Positions 63,958-64,000 of a DNA stretch of 64,000 nt are shown in pieces. A program made the translations under genes and the position numbers. Source of the stretch: Voacanga thouarsii (taxonomy: Eukaryota > Streptophyta > Magnoliopsida > Gentianales > Apocynaceae); assembly GCA_026120185.1 (NCBI GenBank), contig JANUWF010002017.1, forward strand, positions 372,001 through 436,000. Reading direction: 5' to 3'. Position 1 is the first letter of the stretch. Each line of letters starts with the position of its first letter. The notes beneath the pieces were generated by a model. The model was not told the origin of the DNA and ran no database searches. It saw only the letters and a list, made by a program, of their open reading frames with translations.

Positions 63958-64000
<43 letters not shown>
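63053..64000. other. Intergenic DNA with a diverged direct repeat and terminal microsatellite
   Basis: A ~130-bp segment starting taaaataatattaatttaaa occurs at 63442 and again, diverged, at 63783 (341 bases apart). The window ends in a GT run followed by an AT run (from about 63947 to 64000). No gene is supported. Confidence 0.6.

Overview
This window is nuclear DNA of a flowering plant, almost certainly a eudicot. The evidence is multi-exon genes with GT-AG introns, AT-rich intergenic DNA, a plastid-type glutamine synthetase, an AWPM-19 protein, and many plant transposon families (Ty1/copia LTR elements, Mariner/Stowaway-like, Mutator-like and probable Helitron). The species cannot be named from the sequence alone.

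The left half (about 1-36.7 kb) holds four apparently intact protein genes. (1) 1856-4471 (+) is an 837-residue membrane-anchored ARM-repeat protein in two exons. (2) 13590-24808 (-) is a 572-residue alpha/beta-hydrolase in 14 exons, with a visible Ser-Asp-His triad and a long acidic and Ser/Pro-rich tail. (3) 31732-34845 (+) is plastid glutamine synthetase (GS2), with 13 coding exons and a leader intron. (4) 35804-36620 (+) is a four-exon AWPM-19/PM19-like membrane protein. All splice phases close and give complete frames. Between genes 1 and 2 lies a full-length but inactivated copia element with two LTRs and a perfect 5-bp target-site duplication (6699-12341). MITE-like foldbacks and one SINE-like unit occupy intergenic and intronic DNA.

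The right half (about 37-64 kb) is mainly transposon graveyard. It contains a probable solo LTR nested inside another solo LTR (37021-40002); a 133-bp Mutator-type MITE with a 10-bp duplication (41404-41536); a truncated R2R3-MYB fragment upstream of a Helitron-like 3' terminus; a small TATA-led reading frame of unknown function (44493); a 3.4-kb Mariner-like element with TA duplication, dead catalytic residues and a near-perfect 48-bp foldback (46765-50197); a ~152-bp tandem repeat; a copia insertion whose domains lie in circularly permuted order around one LTR, bounded by 33-bp direct repeats (52742-56646); a broken 'plant transposon protein' gene (57956-59143); and a broken FAR1/MULE-type transposase gene on the minus strand (60470-62760), next to a Stowaway-like MITE.

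The four host genes have no obvious shared pathway. GS2 assimilates ammonium in the plastid, and the PM19-like gene 958 bp downstream is probably an independent gene. No tRNA or rRNA gene, CRISPR array or operon was seen. The most unusual items are the permuted copia insertion, the Mariner-borne foldback and the nested solo LTRs.
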